From an uncultured Pseudomonadota bacterium (GTDB lineage Bacteria; Pseudomonadota; Gammaproteobacteria; Burkholderiales; Casimicrobiaceae): a stretch of 16,933 nt of DNA. The stretch is from positions 1 through 16,933 of the forward strand of contig CALFEY010000311.1 in assembly GCA_937958295.1 (NCBI GenBank), in the 5' to 3' direction. The position numbers and the translations under genes are program-made. Positions 12,766-16,933 of this stretch are shown here, in pieces. The notes below the pieces were generated by a model that had not been told where the DNA came from, searched no databases, and was given only the letters and a program-made list of their open reading frames with translations. Position 1 is the stretch's first letter, and each line of letters starts with the position of its first letter.

Positions 12766-14124
12766 TTGACTCGCAAGACCCCATCCGCTTCCTCCGCCCC
12801 GCCCCGCGTGGGCTTCGTTTCGCTGGGCTGCCCCAAGGCCCTCGTCGACTCCGAGCAGATCCTCACGCAGTTGCGCGCGGAAGGCTATGCGATCGCGCCC
12901 GACTACGGCGGCGCCGACCTCGTGGTGGTGAACACGTGCGGATTCATCGATGCCGCCGTCGCCGAGTCGCTCGACGCGATCGGCGAGGCGCTGGCCGAGA
13001 ACGGCAAGGTCATCGTCACGGGGTGCCTGGGTGCCAAGGGCGGTGGCGACTTCGTGCGCGAGGCGCATCCGAAGGTGCTGGCCGTGACCGGTCCGCATGC
13101 CACGGCCGAGGTGATGAGCGCGGTGCACACGCACCTGCCAAAGCCGCACGATCCGTTCACCGACCTCGTGCCGCCCTCGTTTGGCAAGATCGGCATCAAG
13201 CTCACGCCCACGCACTACGCATACCTGAAGATCAGCGAGGGGTGCAATCACCGCTGCACGTTCTGCATCATCCCGGCGCTGCGCGGCGACCTCGTGAGCC
13301 GGCCGTTGGGCGAGGTGATGCAGGAGGCGGAGAACCTCGTCAAGGCAGGCGTCAAGGAATTGCTCGTGGTGTCGCAGGACACGAGCGCCTACGGCGTGGA
13401 CGTGCGTTACCGCACGGGCTTCTGGCAGGGACGTCCCGTCAAGACGCGCATGCAGGAGCTCGTGGAAGCGCTGGGCAGCCTCGGCGCGTGGGTGCGCCTG
13501 CACTACGTGTATCCGTATCCGCACGTCGACGACGTGATCCCGCTCATGGCGCAAGGCAAGGTGCTGCCGTATCTCGACGTGCCGTTCCAGCATGCGAGCC
13601 CGCGCATCCTCAAGCTCATGAAGCGACCCGCCAACGCGGAGAACACGCTCGCGCGCATCAAGGCGTGGCGCGCGCTGTGTCCGGATATCACCCTGCGCTC
13701 CACATTCATCGCCGGTTTTCCGGGCGAAACAGAGAGCGAGTTCGCGGCATTGCTCGATTTCCTCGAAGAGGCCCAGCTCGATCGCGTGGGCTGCTTCGCG
13801 TATTCGCCCGTGGAAGGCGCGGTCGCCAACGACCTGCCTGATCCGGTTCCCGAGGAGGTGCGGGAGGAGCGCCGCGCGCGCTTCATGGCCGTGCAGGAGC
13901 GCATCAGCGCGCAACGCCTCACGCGGAAGGTGGGCACCACGATCGATGTACTGGTCGACGCGGTTGAGGGCAGCCGCGCCGTCGCGCGCTCCACCGCGGA
14001 TGCCCCCGAGATCGACGGCGTGGTCCACGTCACCGGCGCCACCGGGCTGCGTGTGGGCAGCTTCGCGAAGGTGCGGATCACGGGCGCCGATGCTCACGAC
14101 CTGACGGGCAGGCTCGCGCGCTAG
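12766..14124 (+). CDS. rimO: Ribosomal protein S12 methylthiotransferase
   Basis: The 452-aa radical-SAM enzyme adds a methylthio group to an aspartate of ribosomal protein S12. The N-terminal methylthiotransferase domain holds the auxiliary cluster cysteines Cys22 (GCPK), Cys58 (NTCGFID) and Cys87 (GCLGA). The radical-SAM cluster is Cys160, Cys164 and Cys167 in SEGCNHRCTFCIIP. The C-terminal TRAM part starts near residue 380. RimO rather than MiaB is indicated by GFVSLGCPKALVDSE, HYVYPYPHVDDVIPLM and ISQDTSAYGVDV-type blocks. The first possible start after the upstream in-frame stop is TTG at 12766, with no clear Shine-Dalgarno; a GTG at 12808 would begin just before the first strand. The true start is therefore uncertain, the identity is not. 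Confidence 0.95.
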   Translation: MTRKTPSASSAPPRVGFVSLGCPKALVDSEQILTQLRAEGYAIAPDYGGADLVVVNTCGFIDAAVAESLDAIGEALAENGKVIVTGCLGAKGGGDFVREAHPKVLAVTGPHATAEVMSAVHTHLPKPHDPFTDLVPPSFGKIGIKLTPTHYAYLKISEGCNHRCTFCIIPALRGDLVSRPLGEVMQEAENLVKAGVKELLVVSQDTSAYGVDVRYRTGFWQGRPVKTRMQELVEALGSLGAWVRLHYVYPYPHVDDVIPLMAQGKVLPYLDVPFQHASPRILKLMKRPANAENTLARIKAWRALCPDITLRSTFIAGFPGETESEFAALLDFLEEAQLDRVGCFAYSPVEGAVANDLPDPVPEEVREERRARFMAVQERISAQRLTRKVGTTIDVLVDAVEGSRAVARSTADAPEIDGVVHVTGATGLRVGSFAKVRITGADAHDLTGRLAR

Positions 14125-14133
14125 CACTTCCCC

Positions 14134-14149
14134 GTGCCATCATTGGCAC
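14134..14149 (+). terminator. Small hairpin after rimO
   Basis: GTGCCA-TCAT-TGGCAC forms a perfect 6-bp stem with a 4-nt loop, 9 bp after the rimO stop. There is no T tract, so termination here is a weak inference from position. Confidence 0.35.
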
Positions 14150-14172
14150 TTGCACGGCGTAGACGTGACCCG

Positions 14173-14186
14173 CGCTCGTACGAGCG
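14173..14186. promoter_or_regulatory. 14-bp perfect palindrome upstream of the RND operon
   Basis: CGCTCGTACGAGCG lies 95 bp before the adaptor ATG in the only sizeable spacer ahead of the efflux genes. TetR-type regulators of RND pumps often bind such palindromes. No tetR gene is adjacent in the window, so the regulator, if any, is elsewhere. Confidence 0.4.
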
Positions 14187-14280
14187 AACGTCCGTTTGCT
14201 TCACCGCGGTTAGCCACGCACGGGGCGGCCAGTGGTCACGACCTCCGCCGCCCTTCAGCCTCGCCTGGTCTTCCGCCGCC

Positions 14281-15477
14281 ATGACCGATGTCCGCTTCCG
14301 CGCCCTGCCCCTGATCCTTGCGGCGCTGCTCGCCGCATGCAGCAAGGAGGCACCCCCTCCGGTGCGACAGGCGCCCGAGGTGGGCGTGATCACCATCGAG
14401 CCGCAGACGATCCCCTACACGCCCGTGTTCGTCGCGCAAACCGAGAGCTCGCGACAGGTGAACATCGTCGCGCGGGTGTCAGGATTCCTCGACAGCATCG
14501 CCTACCAGGAAGGCGAGCTCATCAAGCAGGGTCAGCTGATGTTCAAGCTCGATCCCAAGCCCTTCCAGGCGCAGCTCAATGCCGCGCAGGGCGAGCTGTC
14601 GGCCCAGCAGGCGCGCTTCGCAATGGCCGAGGTCACGATCGGACGAGTCAAGCCGCTCGCCGACCAGGACGCGCTGCCGCAGACGGATCTGGACAAGGCG
14701 AAGGGTGAGCTCGACACCGCGCGCGCCGCCGTCTTCTCCGCGCAGGCCAAGGTGGAGGAGGCGCAGATCAACCTGGGCTACACCACGATCACCTCGCCGG
14801 TCACGGGCGTGGCCAGTCGCGCGCTGCAACGGCAGGGCGCGTACGTCAATGCACTCGCGGAAAGCGCCAACCTCACCTACGTGGCGGCGCTCGACCCGAT
14901 CTGGGTGAACTTCAGCATCTCGCAGAACCAGATGGCGCGCTTTCAGGAGCTCGCCGACAAGAAGATCGTGGTGGCGCCCAAGGACGAGAATTTCGACGTC
15001 GAGCTCGTGATGCCCAACGGCACGATCTTCCCGCGACGCGGCAAGATCGGCTTCGCGGATCCCTCGTTCAGCCCGGACACCGGCTCGTTCATGGTGCGTG
15101 CGGTAATCCCCAATCCAAAATCCGAGCTGCGCCCGGGCATGTTCGTCACGGCGCGGCTGCTCGGGGCCACGCGGCCCGACGCCATCGTGGTGCCGCAGCT
15201 CGCGGTGCAGCAGGGCAGCAACGGCCACGTGGTGTACGTCGTCAACGCCAGCGGCGTCGCCGAGATCCGTCCCGTGATCGTGGGTGACTACAGCGGCGAC
15301 AAAGACATCGTGGTGCTCACCGGCCTCGTCAAGGGGGACCGCGTGATAGTCGAGGGCGTGATGCGCGTGGTGCCCGGACAGCCAGTGCGCGTGACGGCCG
15401 CGACGACCGCCCCGGGTACGCTGGCGCCTGCCACGCCCTCCGCGCCGCCCAAGGCCACCGAACCCGCGAAGAAGTAG
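14281..15477 (+). CDS. RND efflux periplasmic adaptor (membrane fusion protein), lipoprotein
   Basis: The 398-aa product is an AcrA/MexA-type adaptor that links an inner-membrane RND pump to an outer-membrane channel. A lipobox LLAAC with Cys20 follows a short signal sequence, so it is anchored by lipid. Residues about 60-92 and 165-180 form the two halves of the lipoyl domain (VSGFLDSIAYQEGELIKQGQ; YTTITSPVTGVASR). They flank an alpha-helical hairpin (about 95-165). Beta-barrel and membrane-proximal parts follow, and the tail is Pro/Ala/Lys-rich. ATG at 14281 is chosen because it gives the lipoprotein signal directly; the frame is open to 14134 but that part is not protein-like. There is no obvious Shine-Dalgarno. 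The permease begins 4 bp downstream, so the two are one operon. Confidence 0.92.
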   Translation: MTDVRFRALPLILAALLAACSKEAPPPVRQAPEVGVITIEPQTIPYTPVFVAQTESSRQVNIVARVSGFLDSIAYQEGELIKQGQLMFKLDPKPFQAQLNAAQGELSAQQARFAMAEVTIGRVKPLADQDALPQTDLDKAKGELDTARAAVFSAQAKVEEAQINLGYTTITSPVTGVASRALQRQGAYVNALAESANLTYVAALDPIWVNFSISQNQMARFQELADKKIVVAPKDENFDVELVMPNGTIFPRRGKIGFADPSFSPDTGSFMVRAVIPNPKSELRPGMFVTARLLGATRPDAIVVPQLAVQQGSNGHVVYVVNASGVAEIRPVIVGDYSGDKDIVVLTGLVKGDRVIVEGVMRVVPGQPVRVTAATTAPGTLAPATPSAPPKATEPAKK

Positions 15478-15481
15478 CGCG

Positions 15482-16933
15482 ATGTTCACGCATTTCTTCA
15501 TCGACCGGCCGATCCTGTCGTCGGTCATCTCGATCCTGTTCGTGTTGGCGGGGCTGGTCGCCATGTCCGTGGCGCCCATCGAGCAGTACCCCGAGCTCGC
15601 GCCGCCGTCGGTGTCCATCTCGGCGAGCTACCCCGGCGCCACCGCCGAGGTCATCGCCAACCAGGTGGCAGCGCCCATCGAGGCGCAGATCAATGGCGTG
15701 GACAACCTGCTCTACTTCTCCTCGACGAGCTCATCGTCGGGCAGCGTGTCCATCCAGGTGGTGTTCAAGCCGGGCAGCGACCCCGACATCAACCAGGTGA
15801 ACGTGCAGAATCGCGTGAGCCAGGCGCTCTCGCTGCTGCCGCAAACCGTCACGCAGCAGGGCGTGACCGTGGAGAAGGTGTCCTCCGCGATCATGATGGT
15901 GCTGTCGGTGTACTCGCCCGACAACCGCTACACGTCGACGTACATCGACAACTACACCAACCTCTACGTCCTCGACGAGCTGAAGCGCGTGCCGGGCGCC
16001 AACCGGGCCTCGGTGCTCGGCATGCCCGACATCGCCATGCGCGTGTGGCTCGCCCCCGACCGCATGGCGCAACTCGGCATCACGGTGCGCGAGGTGAGCA
16101 ATGCGCTGCAAAGCCAGAACCAGACGTTCGGCATCGGCCAGATCGGCGGCCAGCCCTCGGTGCCGGGAACACAGCAAACGTTCGTGATCACGGCGCAGGG
16201 CCTGCTCACCCGCCCGGAGGAGTTCGAGGACGTCATCATCCGGGCCGACAAGAACGGCGCCGCCACGGTACGCCTGCGCGACATCGGCCGCGTGGAGCTC
16301 GACAAGCGCGACTACTCGGTCGTGAGCCGCATGAACGGCAAGGTGTCCACCACCATCGCGATCTACCAGCAACCCGGCGCCAATGCCGTGGCCACCGCCA
16401 AGGCGGTGCGAGCGCGGCTGGCGGAGCTCAAGCAGGCCTTTCCCACGGGACTCGATTACCGCATCGCCCTCGACACCAGCCTCTTCACGCTGAACTCCAT
16501 CGAGAAGGTGGTGCACACCTTCTTCGAGGCGGTGGTGCTGGTGGTGCTGGTGGTGTTCGTGTTCCTGCAGTCGCTGCGCGCCACGATCATTCCCATCCTG
16601 GCCGTGCCGGTGTCCATCATCGGTACCTTCGTGGGCATGCACCTGCTGGGCTTCTCGGTGAACATGCTCACGCTGTTCGGGATGATCCTGGCCATCGGCC
16701 TCGTGGTCGACGACGCCATCGTGGTGGTCGAAGGGGTCGAGTCCAACATGGCCAAGGGCAATCTCACGCCGCTGGAGGCCGCCAAGGTCACGATGACGCA
16801 GATCGCTGGCGCGCTCATCTCCATCGTGCTCGTGCTGGTGGCCGTGTTCCTGCCGGTGGCCTTCCTCGGCGGCGTCACCGGCAAGCTCTACCAGCAGTTC
16901 GCCGTGACGATCGCGATCTCGATGGTGATCTCG
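15482..16933 (+). CDS. RND multidrug efflux permease (HAE1 family), N-terminal 484 residues
   Basis: The gene runs off the right edge after 484 codons; the family is about 1040 residues long. It starts MFTHFFIDRPILSSVISILF (TM1) and proceeds through the porter domain (PPSVSISASYPGATAEVI; QVNVQNRVSQALSLLP; an ITAQGLLTRPEEFEDVIIR block). It then enters TM2-TM5, with the proton-relay pair Asp410-Asp411 in GLVVDDAIVVVE, equivalent to AcrB Asp407/Asp408. These pumps use the proton gradient to export drugs, solvents or metabolites through a tripartite complex with the adaptor upstream. ATG at 15482 lies 4 bp after the adaptor stop, with AAGAAG as a weak ribosome binding site, so translation is likely coupled. 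Substrate specificity cannot be told. An outer-membrane factor gene may follow outside the window. Confidence 0.94.
   Translation, partial: MFTHFFIDRPILSSVISILFVLAGLVAMSVAPIEQYPELAPPSVSISASYPGATAEVIANQVAAPIEAQINGVDNLLYFSSTSSSSGSVSIQVVFKPGSDPDINQVNVQNRVSQALSLLPQTVTQQGVTVEKVSSAIMMVLSVYSPDNRYTSTYIDNYTNLYVLDELKRVPGANRASVLGMPDIAMRVWLAPDRMAQLGITVREVSNALQSQNQTFGIGQIGGQPSVPGTQQTFVITAQGLLTRPEEFEDVIIRADKNGAATVRLRDIGRVELDKRDYSVVSRMNGKVSTTIAIYQQPGANAVATAKAVRARLAELKQAFPTGLDYRIALDTSLFTLNSIEKVVHTFFEAVVLVVLVVFVFLQSLRATIIPILAVPVSIIGTFVGMHLLGFSVNMLTLFGMILAIGLVVDDAIVVVEGVESNMAKGNLTPLEAAKVTMTQIAGALISIVLVLVAVFLPVAFLGGVTGKLYQQFAVTIAISMVIS

Noticed and set aside
12055..14127. 690-codon open frame on the minus strand opposite phaR and rimO
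   Set aside because: It is His/Arg/Ala-rich, lacks any recognisable domain, and lies antisense to two well identified genes; long antisense frames are expected in GC-rich coding DNA.
1..16933. CRISPR arrays, tRNA/rRNA genes, insertion sequences or prophage parts
   Set aside because: I looked for spaced direct repeats, cloverleaf-like segments, transposase or integrase motifs and terminal inverted repeats and found none.

Overview
The window is GC-rich, densely coding bacterial DNA. It most likely comes from a betaproteobacterium: the PhaA/PhaB sequences resemble the Cupriavidus/Burkholderia type, a PhaR repressor sits directly upstream of rimO, and the phasin is of the short Phasin_2 kind. 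The species cannot be fixed from this sequence.

Left part (1-3680). The 5' end of sucC (TCA cycle) runs off the left edge on the minus strand. It is preceded by, and overlaps in a GTGA junction, a DUF2889 gene. Divergent from these is glpK (glycerol kinase), which ends at a GC hairpin and converges on a minus-strand gene for an exported protein of unknown function. That protein has a His...Cys arrangement compatible with a permuted papain-like fold. Next comes a plus-strand MarR regulator plus MFS transporter operon. The MarR promoter carries a palindrome between -35 and -10 and a start codon almost at the predicted transcription start.

Middle part (5367-12765) is a polyhydroxyalkanoate (PHA) region. 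A 423-bp spacer leads into phaA-phaB, which is followed without a break by two genes for exported proteins. One is 894 aa, with a four-cysteine motif, three beta-type repeats and a 26-residue YNPxTGAWA tandem repeat; the other is 155 aa. Convergent to them is the phasin gene phaP, and divergent from phaP is phaR. The phaP-phaR spacer holds a near-consensus phaP promoter and two copies of a TGC-N3-GCA motif that are good PhaR operator candidates. No PHA synthase gene (phaC) lies in the window, so the cluster supplies precursor, granule coat and regulator, with polymerisation encoded elsewhere.

The most unusual element is the 3' side of phaP (10981-11145). Four consecutive hairpins, read in the phaP direction, end in a textbook intrinsic terminator. 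The third hairpin displays a CU-rich anti-Shine-Dalgarno loop with 8 nt of perfect complementarity to the phaB ribosome binding site. I propose a phaP 3'UTR-derived small RNA that could feed back on phaAB; this is inference and needs testing.

Right part (12766-16933). rimO (ribosomal protein S12 methylthiotransferase, TTG start) is followed by a 156-bp spacer with a perfect 14-bp palindrome. Then comes an RND efflux operon: a lipoprotein adaptor and an HAE1-type permease truncated by the window end.
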